A stretch of 59,453 nt of DNA from an uncultured bacterium (GCA_905214675.1 CAJMMS010000005.1:1-59453), one strand, 5' to 3'; positions 17,496-26,011 are shown, numbered from the stretch's first letter. Notes: generated by a model from the letters alone, not told the origin. Program-made: numbers and translations.

Positions 17496-18386
17496 TCAGT
17501 GGGGATCATAGATCATTAAATGATGTTTTCTGGCGTCGTAGTGGTAAATGTGATCCGACAAAACTTCCTCCGGCGGCACCTGGGTAAGGTTAATCTCCTG
17601 TACCATCTGCACCAGTGTTCCCGGCTGGGGAGCACTGCTTTCCGGAACCAGAATACATTCATGTATACTGCTTGGCAGAATATAAAAGCTTCCAAGTGTC
17701 TGCGACGCTTCCTGGAGAATCCGGTCATACAGCATCCCACATGCTCCAAGATAACGCCGCTCATTGGTCAGTACGTACATCGGGATTTCTTCCTCCGGCA
17801 AATCGTCCGTTCCTTCTGGCATCATCTCATGCAACAGTTCCGTCATTGTATAAATCCTCGCCGGGGCAAACTTTTCGGTATTCTCACGCGCCTGCTGCCA
17901 GAGCTCTTCTTCTGAAATATTCCAGAACTGCAAGTGCTCGGAATGGATCAGTACAGTTCCATTTCCCATCTGTTCGCTCTCCAGTGCATAATAAAATACA
18001 ACTGCCAGATCCAGATACGGTACATATGGAACCTGCTCCAGAAGTCTGCGGTTCTTTCCACGGCTGATAAGCCGGCAGAACAGTGCGTCTTTTACCTTTT
18101 CAAATTCGCAGAACTTCTGTGCATCCAGTTCCATGCCATTTCTGCATGCTTTATAAACTTTTGTAATCTTCTTTGCCGCTTCTTTCAGGCTCATCCCTTC
18201 CTGGAATGCGCGATAGTATTCTTCGATATATACGGCCGGTGAAATATCATATCCCGCTTCGGAGATAAGAAAACAGTCTTTGGTAACTTCATTGTTTTTC
18301 GTGACTTTCTGAAACAGAATAGCTGCCTCCCCCAGGCGTTCTTCCAGTTCCTTCTGCAGTGCTTCTATAAATTCTCTGTATTTCAA
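17496..18386 (-). CDS. DUF5688 family protein
   Basis: Soluble protein of about 296 residues. The pattern of an N-terminal YREFIEALQKELEE helix, YDISPAVYIEEYYRAFQEGMSLKEAAKKI, and a C-terminal YVLTNERRYLGACGMLYDRILQEASQTLGSFYILPSSIHECILVP block is that of DUF5688, a family abundant in Lachnospiraceae and without known function. The C-terminal block (VLTN...GA.G.LY...L......YILPSSIHE...V) is the most conserved part. The start is taken as a TTG at 18386 with AAAGGA seven bases upstream, giving MKYREFIEAL as in relatives; an ATG at 18419 is less well supported. It has its own promoter. Confidence 0.8.
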   Translation of the reverse strand: MKYREFIEALQKELEERLGEAAILFQKVTKNNEVTKDCFLISEAGYDISPAVYIEEYYRAFQEGMSLKEAAKKITKVYKACRNGMELDAQKFCEFEKVKDALFCRLISRGKNRRLLEQVPYVPYLDLAVVFYYALESEQMGNGTVLIHSEHLQFWNISEEELWQQARENTEKFAPARIYTMTELLHEMMPEGTDDLPEEEIPMYVLTNERRYLGACGMLYDRILQEASQTLGSFYILPSSIHECILVPESSAPQPGTLVQMVQEINLTQVPPEEVLSDHIYHYDARKHHLMIYDPH

Positions 18387-18458
18387 ATATCTGTCCTTTC
18401 CTGCAAAAGTCCGAAACAATGGTAAATGGAAATGCAGGTCTTTTGACCTTTCCGTTAC

Positions 18459-18487
18459 ATATTAACATATAGTGTATCATATTGCAA
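18459..18487 (-). promoter_or_regulatory. promoter for the DUF5688 gene
   Basis: Minus strand TTGCAA-17 bases-TAATAT. The -10 lies about 70 bases before the TTG start at 18386. Confidence 0.6.
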
Positions 18488-18491
18488 GTCT

Positions 18492-20651
18492 TTATTCTAA
18501 CTCCGATGGTTTCTCTGTCTCGTATGCACTCCAGGATGTAGCCGTGGATGCTCCTGAGAGGTCTGCACTGTCTTCGTATGAGGTTACCGTGATGGTATAG
18601 CTGCTGTCTCCTTCTACATACACGGTTCCGTCGGTTCCTTTGACGGTCACGGTTTTGCCTTCGTTATCTTCAATCGTTCCGGCACAGTGCAACGCACTTA
18701 CGGTGCTGTCACCTGTCACAATCCAGGTTGCATCTTCTCCGATATAGAGGTTACAGTATCCGTCCCCGCCGTCACCGGCATTGCTCTCATCCTGCGTAAC
18801 TGCACCGGTCAGCATGCTCTCGCCTGTCATATAAAAATCAAGGTCACTGATACTGTCCCAGATCACATTTCCTTCCATTTTCTGGTCAATGGCTGTGAAC
18901 AGGCAGTCTGCACCATTTGCTCCTGTGGTTCCCCATTCTCTTTGGTTGGAATTTCCGGTACATTTCAGGAAAAATTCACTGTCTTCTGCGTTTGTGATAT
19001 CCACATCATCCAATGTGATCGTAGATTCCGTGTTTGTTGTGTAGAACATGCCGCCGTTCTTTGCAGTCAGGCTGCCGCCGTCCATCTCAAAGGTGCTGTT
19101 TCCGACTTCGGAATCTCCGGACATGCTCTGGTAGAGAATGACGTTCCAGGTACAGTCGTTGCGGCTGTCATCGCTCATGTTTCCAGTCAGATCACTGTCA
19201 TACAAATGAACAGAATTCAAGCCTTCAATGCAGATTGCTTCGGAGCCGTTGGCTGCCAGAGTTGCCTCGTTTACTGCGATATCTGCGGTACTGTAGATCG
19301 CCGGCGAACCGGTTCCGTTTGAAGTGTAGGTTCCGCCGTCTACTACCATTTTTCCACCGCCGCGGTCGCTTCGGATCGCTGCGGAAGACTCACCATTTGT
19401 CTCAACATCGAGATCCCAGCCATAGAAGGTTCCGCCGCCTGCTGCATGGATACCGCCTGATGTATCCTGTTTGGTTGTGATTTTGGTATCTGCCGCATAA
19501 ACGGTGCCGTCACCATATGCAAAAAGTCCTGCTCCGCCTGCTGCGTCTGTTGTAACGGTTCCACCTTTTACATAAGCGGTTCCATCGGTTGCCAGAACGG
19601 CTGCTCCGACACCATAAAAGCTGGAGTTATCACCGCCGGTACTTTCGGAAGAATCTCTGGTTATGGTCGCATCTTTTAAGGTAACGGATGCACCTTCGGA
19701 AACATTGACTGCATTTTCATCGGTTCCGGTAGAGGCAATCGTCTCTCCATCTACTTCGGTATCGGAAGTATAGCCATTGACTGCATCGTAGCTGTCCACG
19801 CCCTGGCTGCTCCCAGGACCGCCGCCCGGCTGTCCCATCTGGCCGCCCATTTCCATGCTGATCACGGTGATCTTTGCTGCATTTCCATCTTCATCATAGG
19901 TAATTGCTACCGTATCACCCTCAGAAATATCAGAAAGCGAGATTTCTTCTGTCTCCTGCTGCATATCCGGTGCTCCGCCGTTTCCGCTGTTATCCGATGA
20001 ATCGCTGCTGTCTTCCGGTTTTGCAGGCGGCTGGCTGTTGTTGTTATCGGATGAATCATTGCTGCTGTCACTGTTATTGCCAGGCATTTCCGGCGGTGTT
20101 CCACCATTTCCCTGCGGTCCGCCTGCCATGCCGCCCATACTGCTGCGGACGATCACGGTATCATCTGCGATCTTGATTTCTTTTTCTTCATCCGTCAGAT
20201 CCAGCATCGATGGTGTTCCCTGTCCGTCTCCACCCGGCTGTTCCATATTTGCCGGTGGCTGTGCATTCTGGCTGTCAGAACTACTGTCTGATTTATTTTC
20301 ACTGCTGTCTTGGTTTTCGGATTCTTTTTCTGCACTGTCAGAATCTGTCTTGTCATCCGGACTCTGTGCATTGGAAGAATCTCCCGGTGCTCCTGCATCA
20401 TCCGGTTTTTCCATCTGTTTCATGGTTCCTACTTTTATGGTAATGCTATCCTCGCTTACGGCTGTAACTTCACCGTATACATCTGCTGTTTCTGCTCCGC
20501 TGACTGTTTTGGCTGAGGTTTCAGTCGCACCGGTTACACTCTGCGATTCCTGTGTGGTGCTGTTTGTGGATGTACTTGTTCCGGAGCATCCGGCCAGTGT
20601 TGTCATTCCAAGTGTGAGTCCAAGTAAAATTGCGATATATTTTTTCTTCAT
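18492..20651 (-). CDS. large surface lipoprotein with low-complexity inserts and a beta-helix domain
   Basis: 719-residue lipoprotein: signal peptide MKKKYIAILLGLTLGMTTLAGCSG with a lipobox (LAGC). Residues ~55-75 (VYGEVTAVSEDSITIKVG) and ~240-265 (SLSDISEGDTVAITYDEDGNAAKITVISM) look like two halves of one DUF5666/OB-type unit separated by about 160 residues of Ser/Asp/Asn/Pro/Gly-rich low complexity. From about residue 295 on there are many short strands with turns (GASVTLKDATIT, GTAYVKGGTVTTDAA, GTVYAADTKITT, STITLDDVDITN), typical of a right-handed beta-helix. Such lipoproteins are surface adhesion or carbohydrate-binding candidates; function unknown. AAGGAAGTG precedes the ATG. Confidence 0.85.
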   Translation of the reverse strand: MKKKYIAILLGLTLGMTTLAGCSGTSTSTNSTTQESQSVTGATETSAKTVSGAETADVYGEVTAVSEDSITIKVGTMKQMEKPDDAGAPGDSSNAQSPDDKTDSDSAEKESENQDSSENKSDSSSDSQNAQPPANMEQPGGDGQGTPSMLDLTDEEKEIKIADDTVIVRSSMGGMAGGPQGNGGTPPEMPGNNSDSSNDSSDNNNSQPPAKPEDSSDSSDNSGNGGAPDMQQETEEISLSDISEGDTVAITYDEDGNAAKITVISMEMGGQMGQPGGGPGSSQGVDSYDAVNGYTSDTEVDGETIASTGTDENAVNVSEGASVTLKDATITRDSSESTGGDNSSFYGVGAAVLATDGTAYVKGGTVTTDAAGGAGLFAYGDGTVYAADTKITTKQDTSGGIHAAGGGTFYGWDLDVETNGESSAAIRSDRGGGKMVVDGGTYTSNGTGSPAIYSTADIAVNEATLAANGSEAICIEGLNSVHLYDSDLTGNMSDDSRNDCTWNVILYQSMSGDSEVGNSTFEMDGGSLTAKNGGMFYTTNTESTITLDDVDITNAEDSEFFLKCTGNSNQREWGTTGANGADCLFTAIDQKMEGNVIWDSISDLDFYMTGESMLTGAVTQDESNAGDGGDGYCNLYIGEDATWIVTGDSTVSALHCAGTIEDNEGKTVTVKGTDGTVYVEGDSSYTITVTSYEDSADLSGASTATSWSAYETEKPSELE

Positions 20652-20750
20652 ATGAATACACTTCCTTTTCTCTTTGATTTAAGAGAAGTATATCCCGGAA
20701 AGTTTAAAACAAGCTGAAAAAAAATGGCCGATTTTGTGAAAGAGTTGTGA

Positions 20751-20780
20751 AAAAGCAGGGTAATCGCTTACCCTGCTTTT
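20751..20780 (-). terminator. intrinsic terminator after threonine aldolase gene
   Basis: Perfect 12-bp stem AAAAGCAGGGTA/TACCCTGCTTTT with a 6-base loop, ending in TTTTT on the minus strand. It ends the gntR-ABC-ltaA transcript. Confidence 0.88.
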
Positions 20781-20796
20781 GTGTGCTGCTAAAATC

Positions 20797-21822
20797 TTAT
20801 AACAGATCCAGCAGCCGATCGATCTCTTCTTTTTTCGTGGCCCAGCTTGTCGCAAAACGTACCACAGTGTGGTTTTCATCGTATTTTTCCCAGAAACTGA
20901 ACTTTACTTCTTTTTTGAGTTCTGCCATTTTCCGGTTTTCGAGAATGACAAACTGCTGATTGGTCGGTGAATCCAGATAGAAACGGCAGCCTTTTTCTGC
21001 CAGTCCTTTCTTTAAATAATCCGCCATCTCAATCGCATGTCTGCTGATCTCAAAGTACAGACCATCTGTAAAAAGCGTGTCAAACTGGATTCCGAGCAGT
21101 CTGCCTTTTGCGAGCAGTGCTCCCCGCTGCTTGATCAGCGTCAGGAAATGTTTTGGTGTTTTGCTGCCCGGAAATACCACGGCTTCTCCGCACAGTGCTC
21201 CGACTTTTGTCCCTCCGATATAGAAAACATCACAGTATTTTGCGATCATCGGAAGGGTGACATCCGTTCCCTCACTCATCAGACCATAGCCAAGTCTCGC
21301 TCCGTCGAGAAACAGAGGAATGTCATTGCTGCGGCACACCTTGCTGATGGCTTCCAGTTCTGCCTTTGTATACAGGGTACCGTACTCCGTAGGATGGGAA
21401 ATATAAACCATCCCCGGAAATACCATATGTTCGTGGCTTTCGTCATCCCAGAAGGTTTTCAGGCAGTTCTTCAGATCTTCTGCTTTCATTTTGCCTTCGT
21501 ACTGCGGAACCGTAATCACTTTATGACCGCTGTACTCGATGGCTCCCGCCTCATGGCAGGCTACATGGCCGGTCTGTGCTGCGACCACTCCTTCATAAGA
21601 TGCCAGCATGGAACTGATCACAACAGCATTTGTCTGCGTACCGCCCGTCAGGAAGTGGATATCTGCCTGCGGACATTCACACGCTTCCCGGATTTTCTGT
21701 TTTGCACTTTCACAGTATGGATCCGATCCGTATCCGGATACTTTCTCCATGTTTGTTTCCATAAATCTCTGAAGGATCTTCTCATGTGCTCCTTCAGAAT
21801 AGTCGTTTTCAAATGATAACAT
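20797..21822 (-). CDS. ltaA: low-specificity L-threonine aldolase (PLP-dependent)
   Basis: Fold-type I PLP enzyme of the beta-eliminating lyase family; cleaves L-threonine/allo-threonine to glycine and acetaldehyde. 341 residues, the family length. Motifs: HFLTGGTQTNA near the N-terminus, HEAGAIEYSGHKV, the PLP-binding Asp in IPLFLDGARLGYGL and the PLP lysine in YIGGTKVGAL. The start at 21822 has AGGAG eight bases upstream; an ATG six codons earlier does not. It is 27 bases behind the ABC permease gene and ahead of a strong terminator, so it appears to be the last gene of that operon, an unusual partner for an ABC exporter. Confidence 0.9.
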   Translation of the reverse strand: MLSFENDYSEGAHEKILQRFMETNMEKVSGYGSDPYCESAKQKIREACECPQADIHFLTGGTQTNAVVISSMLASYEGVVAAQTGHVACHEAGAIEYSGHKVITVPQYEGKMKAEDLKNCLKTFWDDESHEHMVFPGMVYISHPTEYGTLYTKAELEAISKVCRSNDIPLFLDGARLGYGLMSEGTDVTLPMIAKYCDVFYIGGTKVGALCGEAVVFPGSKTPKHFLTLIKQRGALLAKGRLLGIQFDTLFTDGLYFEISRHAIEMADYLKKGLAEKGCRFYLDSPTNQQFVILENRKMAELKKEVKFSFWEKYDENHTVVRFATSWATKKEEIDRLLDLL

Positions 21823-21849
21823 ATCTTTTTCTCCTGTCATTCTTTTGTT

Positions 21850-22590
21850 TCAGACGCTCAGCTTCTTTTCCATGATCCATCCGCTGATAAAGTAGAAAAT
21901 CACACTCAGTACCAAAGATACTGCGATTTCCAAAAACAGGGTCAGGTTCATATTGTCAAATGCCGGCACCAGGTTCAGCACCTGACTAAACAGCCAGGAA
22001 AGGATCAGAAACAATGCAAATGCTGCGATCCCGCTTCCTTTTTTGCCTGCAAGTGCACTTGCCGAAAGGATCACTGCCATATCGGCGATCACGACAATGC
22101 TGATCCAGCTGACCAGTGCTGCAAAGACGGACAGGATCACCCCATCTGATGCTATCCTGATGTTCAGTCTGATATTCATGATCTGTCTTATGGTATCCAT
22201 GAGTTCTTTTGCCCCGCCGATACAGAGCGTTGACACGGTCAGGTCAAACACGGCCAGTATGACAAAAAATGCTCCTGCCATAAGGATTGAAATGCCATTT
22301 TCCAGGATTTTGGCACCTAAGATCTCATAACTGCTCTCTGGTGTCAGAAACAACATATAACTTTGTTTGCTGTTCAGGTCACGATGCAATGTCATGATGC
22401 CTTCCAGTCCGATGTAAAACACACCGAAAAATGCACACAGGATCAGGAACATCATGCCTGTTGCCATCAGATTATATCTTTTAAAAAATACGCCTCCCAG
22501 AAATGCCAGTTCAAAAACTGCTGTAAGCACCAGCAGAATGATCTTGGAAGATGCTGTCTTTCGAAATTCATACTTCATTAATTTTAACAT
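21850..22590 (-). CDS. ABC transporter permease, YtrC/ABC-2-like
   Basis: 246-residue integral membrane protein with six predicted membrane segments, starting MLKLMKYEFRKTASSKIILLVLTAVFELAFLGGVFF, the usual opening of ABC-2-type permeases. It overlaps the ATPase gene by seven bases and with it forms a small two-component exporter-type transporter controlled by the GntR protein. Substrate unknown; YtrA-type systems in Firmicutes respond to cell-wall-active compounds. Confidence 0.85.
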   Translation of the reverse strand: MLKLMKYEFRKTASSKIILLVLTAVFELAFLGGVFFKRYNLMATGMMFLILCAFFGVFYIGLEGIMTLHRDLNSKQSYMLFLTPESSYEILGAKILENGISILMAGAFFVILAVFDLTVSTLCIGGAKELMDTIRQIMNIRLNIRIASDGVILSVFAALVSWISIVVIADMAVILSASALAGKKGSGIAAFALFLILSWLFSQVLNLVPAFDNMNLTLFLEIAVSLVLSVIFYFISGWIMEKKLSV

Positions 22591-23300
22591 AGTTCTTCTC
22601 CCCCATGTCCATAAATTTCACGATATAAGTCAACAACGGATTTATTTTCACTGCTCCGCAGTTCCTCAACCATACACTGTCTGACCATTTTTCCTTCTTT
22701 CATAAAGATGGCCGCATCCGCTACTCGCTCCAGTTCATCCACCAGATGACTGGAGATCACAAGCGTGACATCCGGATCGATGACTTCCAGAATACTTTTC
22801 ATGATCTCATCTCTTGCCAGAAGGTCAATGCCGTTTAACGGCTCATCCAGCAGATACAGTTTTGCATTTCTTGCCATCGTGACTGCGATCTTTAACTTTG
22901 CCATCATACCGGTGGAAAGTTTTTTGGTCTTCATCTCCTCTGTCAGCTCCATTCTTTTCAGCATCTGATGGTATTTTTCCATGGAGAAATCTTCAAAGAA
23001 ATCCTGATAATATTTACCGACATCCGCAACCGTCATCCAGTTATAAAAATACGGCTCCGTGGACATATAGGCGATCTCTTTCTTGCTCTCTTTTCCGATG
23101 GATTCTCCCTTATATAAAATCTCACCTTTGCCCGGTTTCACAAGTCCTGCCACCATCTTCATCCAGGTGGTCTTGCCGCTTCCGTTCGGTCCGAGCATGG
23201 CATACACAAATCCCGCTTCCAGTTTCAGCGATACGTTGTCAACTGCCGTCTTACCTGCATAGTTTTTGGTTACTCCAATACTTTCCAACATATTTTCCAT
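22584..23300 (-). CDS. ABC transporter ATP-binding protein
   Basis: Cytoplasmic ATPase of about 238 residues: Walker A LGPNGSGKTTWMK, Q-loop region (YMSTEPYFYNWMTVADV), signature KKLSTGMMAKLKIA (LSTGM in place of the usual LSGGQ), Walker B LYLLDEPLNGID, switch His in VISSHLVDELE. The N-terminal MENMLESIGVTKNYAGKTAVDNVSL is the standard beginning. The chosen ATG starts one base after the gntR stop; an open extension upstream lies inside gntR and is rejected. It energises the permease at 21850. Confidence 0.92.
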   Translation of the reverse strand: MENMLESIGVTKNYAGKTAVDNVSLKLEAGFVYAMLGPNGSGKTTWMKMVAGLVKPGKGEILYKGESIGKESKKEIAYMSTEPYFYNWMTVADVGKYYQDFFEDFSMEKYHQMLKRMELTEEMKTKKLSTGMMAKLKIAVTMARNAKLYLLDEPLNGIDLLARDEIMKSILEVIDPDVTLVISSHLVDELERVADAAIFMKEGKMVRQCMVEELRSSENKSVVDLYREIYGHGGEELC

Positions 23301-23301
23301 A

Positions 23302-23670
23302 TCATTCACCACTCTTTTCCTTATCCTTTTCTTCCAGAATCCGGATCGCCTCCGCTCTGGTAAATCCAAGCTGCTGCATTCCTTCCAGGAATTCACGGAT
23401 CAATGTCCCTGCCATTTCTTCTTTCATACTTTTCACCTTCTTCGGATTTTCCGTCACAAATGTTCCCATGCCTCGCCTGGTAAAACAGACCCCTTCCATC
23501 TCAAGCTCCTTGTATACACGGCTGACCGTATTCGGATTGATGGTGTAAGACACCGCCAGTTCCCGGACGGAGGGAAGCTTTTCACCAAGTTCTCGTTTTC
23601 CTGTGACAATGTCACGTTTGATCAAATTAGCCACCTGTAAATAAATTGGCAGCGATGAATTGTATTCCAT
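23302..23670 (-). CDS. GntR family regulator, YtrA subfamily
   Basis: 122-residue repressor. The N-terminal winged helix (PIYLQVANLIKRDIVTGKRELGEKLPSVRELAVSYTINPNTVSRVYKELEMEGVCFTRRGMGTFVTE) is typical GntR, and the short C-terminal dimerisation tail (about 45 residues, with IREFLEGMQQLGFTRAEAIRIL) marks the YtrA subfamily, which has no small-molecule domain. YtrA proteins repress their own ABC transporter operon, which fits the next two genes. A TTGACA promoter lies 40-65 bases upstream, with TAGTGTACTA across its -10 as a possible operator. Confidence 0.9.
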   Translation of the reverse strand: MEYNSSLPIYLQVANLIKRDIVTGKRELGEKLPSVRELAVSYTINPNTVSRVYKELEMEGVCFTRRGMGTFVTENPKKVKSMKEEMAGTLIREFLEGMQQLGFTRAEAIRILEEKDKEKSGE

Positions 23671-23708
23671 AGGCTCTTCCTTCTTTCTTGTATCACTGTC
23701 ATAGTTAA

Positions 23709-23737
23709 ATAGTACACTAGTTTTCCAGTTTTGTCAA
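23709..23737 (-). promoter_or_regulatory. promoter and possible operator for gntR-ABC-ltaA
   Basis: Minus strand TTGACA-17 bases-TACTAT, a near-consensus sigma-A promoter. TAGTGTACTA, an imperfect palindrome, overlaps the -10 and would be a natural repressor site for the GntR protein encoded next. Confidence 0.75.
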
Positions 23738-23773
23738 TATTGTTTTTCAAATTCAGGACATCTGCACTACAAC

Positions 23774-23815
23774 AAAAAGACTGATATCAGAATGTTTGCT
23801 TTTCTGATACCAGTC
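23774..23815 (-). terminator. intrinsic terminator after the LysM protein gene
   Basis: Minus strand: GACTGGTATCAGAA pairs with TTCTGATATCAGTC (one G-T pair), loop of 9, then TTTTTGTTG. Confidence 0.85.
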
Positions 23816-23835
23816 CTGTTTTGCAAATTATATAT

Positions 23836-23852
23836 TGATGCCAGGGGCAAAA
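23836..23852 (+). repeat. 17-bp dispersed repeat TGATGCCAGGGGCAAAA, copy 1
   Basis: Identical 17 bases occur at 54726-54742 in the aspS leader. Here they lie between the LysM gene stop and its terminator. Confidence 0.6.
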
Positions 23853-23908
23853 AACCTCAACTATGATGCCTGCGGATCCTTCCGTGCTTCGCACTCCCAC
23901 CATCTTTT

Positions 23909-25219
23909 CTACGGTAATACCAGCTTCTGCCCCGGTAAAATGGTATTTGGATCGGTGATTCCATTCAGATCACAGATTTCCTGAAGCTTGTCCAGATTTC
24001 CATAATACATGCGGCAGACGATTGCCAGCGTATCGCCCTCCCGGACCGTATACTCTGCCTGATACTGTGCCACATTGTCGGATGCGGCAGCACGGCTTGA
24101 AGCAGATGCATTGCTGCTTTGTGCTGCATCCGTCTGTACTGTTGTTTCCTTTTCCGTCGTCTGCTGATTCGTCTCACTGTTTTTTTCACTCTGACTGCTC
24201 TGTCTGTCCACCTGACGATCCGTACTGTCACTTTGCAGTGTTTCCCCGGTCTGCACAGCCGTTTCTTTTGTCCGGCTGCCGCTTTCTGTCATCACAGCAC
24301 TTTCCGTGCTGCTTTCTTTTAACATCCATGTCTTTTCTGTTTCATTCGCCCTCATGGTTTCTTTTGTCTTTTTTTCGCCTTCTGCCTGCGCCGATGCCTC
24401 CAGTGCACTTGTTTCTTTCTGTGTTTCTCCCAGCGCCATTTCCTGAAGCGTTACCTCCATATCTTTCATACGTCCGTAATTGTTGACCATAGTAACTCCA
24501 ATGATCAGAATCGTCAGTACCAGAAACATACTTGCCCCATATAAAAAACGCACCATTGCCGGAGTTCTGCCTGATGGCTGTCTGCGCTCTTCTTTTGGTG
24601 CGTTCTCATATTTTTCTGAAAATCTCCGGCGAAAACTGCGTATGGCTTTATCCTGCCCTTTTGCCTCAGATTCTACGGATTTTCCTTCATTCACTTTTAT
24701 CATGTAATTCTGCATTTGTTCATTTTTCTCATAATAAATGCAGTAACCCGGCTGCTTTAAAAGCCCGGTACTTTCTGTCAGATAAACATTCGCATTTTCT
24801 TCTTCATCATACAGAAACAATAGCCTGTCCTCACCTGGAAACTGTTCTCTGTGTACATCTGCTATTTTTTCCGGAAGCGTTTCTTCTTCCAGTTCTTCCA
24901 TTTTCTTTGCCCAGCCAAGGATTTCTCTTCCCGGAAAAGAAGCTTTCATTTCCCGGTAAACACCCTCCCAGGATGCATCTTCCGGCAGTTCACTCTCTAT
25001 CTTGACCGCACCGTCTGCAAAAAAGCATTTCATGGAACCATTCTGCCACACTTCGCCTAAAAGGACTGCACAATCTGTTTTTTCCAGAAAGGTAATCACA
25101 TAATCTTCTATATAAACACGCTTTTCTTTCCCGGCATCCCCGATCTGCCTTATGTTCTTTGGCAGGCTGTTCCTTTCTTTTCCATCTTTTGAGGTGCCTC
25201 TGTAAACCATTTCGATCAT
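23909..25219 (-). CDS. membrane-anchored LysM domain protein
   Basis: 436 residues: an N-terminal cytoplasmic domain (~1-200), one membrane helix (FLYGASMFLVLTILIIGVTMV, about 225-245), a Thr/Ser/Glu-rich low-complexity linker of about 130 residues, and a C-terminal LysM domain (YTVREGDTLAIVCRMYYGNLDKLQEICDLNGITDPNTILPGQKLVLP), which binds peptidoglycan or chitin-like glycans. The N-terminal domain (YVITFLEKTDCAVLLGEVWQNG...HREQFPGEDRLLFLYDEEENANVYL) resembles a JAB/MPN fold without the catalytic JAMM residues; this is only a pattern impression. GGAGG lies nine bases before the ATG. Divergent from yyaC. Confidence 0.83.
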   Translation of the reverse strand: MIEMVYRGTSKDGKERNSLPKNIRQIGDAGKEKRVYIEDYVITFLEKTDCAVLLGEVWQNGSMKCFFADGAVKIESELPEDASWEGVYREMKASFPGREILGWAKKMEELEEETLPEKIADVHREQFPGEDRLLFLYDEEENANVYLTESTGLLKQPGYCIYYEKNEQMQNYMIKVNEGKSVESEAKGQDKAIRSFRRRFSEKYENAPKEERRQPSGRTPAMVRFLYGASMFLVLTILIIGVTMVNNYGRMKDMEVTLQEMALGETQKETSALEASAQAEGEKKTKETMRANETEKTWMLKESSTESAVMTESGSRTKETAVQTGETLQSDSTDRQVDRQSSQSEKNSETNQQTTEKETTVQTDAAQSSNASASSRAAASDNVAQYQAEYTVREGDTLAIVCRMYYGNLDKLQEICDLNGITDPNTILPGQKLVLP

Positions 25220-25362
25220 ATGCCCGATCCTCCTTCTTGCTATACAATCCTCGCTGATATGCCTATCCTATCACAAAGCATCTGCAAAATTTAGCAATTC
25301 GTGGGTAAAATCAAAAAAGTTTTCCGACATATTTCCAAGTGGAAAACAGACTCTTTGCAAAA

Positions 25363-25392
25363 TGAATAAAGTCTTTTCTGATGGGATACACT
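25363..25392 (+). promoter_or_regulatory. candidate sporulation (sigma-F/sigma-G) promoter for yyaC
   Basis: TGAATA, 15 bases, then GGATACACT. The second element matches the sigma-F -10 pattern GGnnAnAnT exactly, and the first fits the GnATA/TGAATA -35 of forespore sigma factors. It lies about 42 bases before the yyaC start. Confidence 0.6.
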
Positions 25393-25433
25393 TTAAAAAC
25401 AAATCCGAAAAAGGAAAGGAATGACTATTTTCT

Positions 25434-26003
25434 ATGTTATTGTCTGAAACACCCTGCTATTTTGATGCACACTCTTCCAGAACGCCTGCACTTCTTGGCC
25501 ATTCTCTGTCCCAAAGTCTGAAATCCTGTGACTTTTCCCGCCAGATGCCAGTAGTTCTGTGTATCGGAAGCGATCGTGTTACCGGAGACAGCTTAGGACC
25601 TATGGTAGGCAGTGCCCTGCAGAAACGCTATCAAAAAAGCATCCCCGTGTTCGGTACACTGGAGATGCCGGTACATGCTTTAAATCTGGAGCAGGTTCTT
25701 TTCGAAATAAAAGAAATCTGGAACGGTCATCCTCTGATTGCTGTAGATGCCTCTTTTGGGACAAAGGAACATCTCGGATATATCACAGCCGGAAAAGGCA
25801 GCCTTTGTCCCGGTGCCGGAGTTGATAAAAACCTCTGCGCAGTCGGAGACTTTTTCGTTACCGGAATTGTCGCATCCTTTACGCCATTTTCCCATCTGGT
25901 GCTGCAGGCAACGCGGCTGTCTGCCGTCATGCCCCTGGCTGCACAGATCACGCTTGGTATCTCACATGCCATTGACGCTCTGGATAACCCGTTAAACCTG
26001 TGA
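25434..26003 (+). CDS. yyaC: spore protease YyaC (DUF1256)
   Basis: 189-residue protein of the YyaC family, related in fold to the germination protease/hydrogenase maturation protease group. The core reads VVLCIGSDRVTGDSLGPMVGSAL...FGTLEMPVHALNLEQVL...LIAVDASFG...TAGKGSLCPGAGVDKNLCAVGDFFVTGIV, all characteristic. Family members are made during sporulation, and the upstream sequence carries a forespore-type promoter. AAAGGAATG lies somewhat far (about 13 bases) from the ATG, so the TTG two codons later is a possible alternative start. It is the only plus-strand gene in this neighbourhood. Confidence 0.88.
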   Translation: MLLSETPCYFDAHSSRTPALLGHSLSQSLKSCDFSRQMPVVLCIGSDRVTGDSLGPMVGSALQKRYQKSIPVFGTLEMPVHALNLEQVLFEIKEIWNGHPLIAVDASFGTKEHLGYITAGKGSLCPGAGVDKNLCAVGDFFVTGIVASFTPFSHLVLQATRLSAVMPLAAQITLGISHAIDALDNPLNL

Positions 26004-26011
26004 CATCTCTT

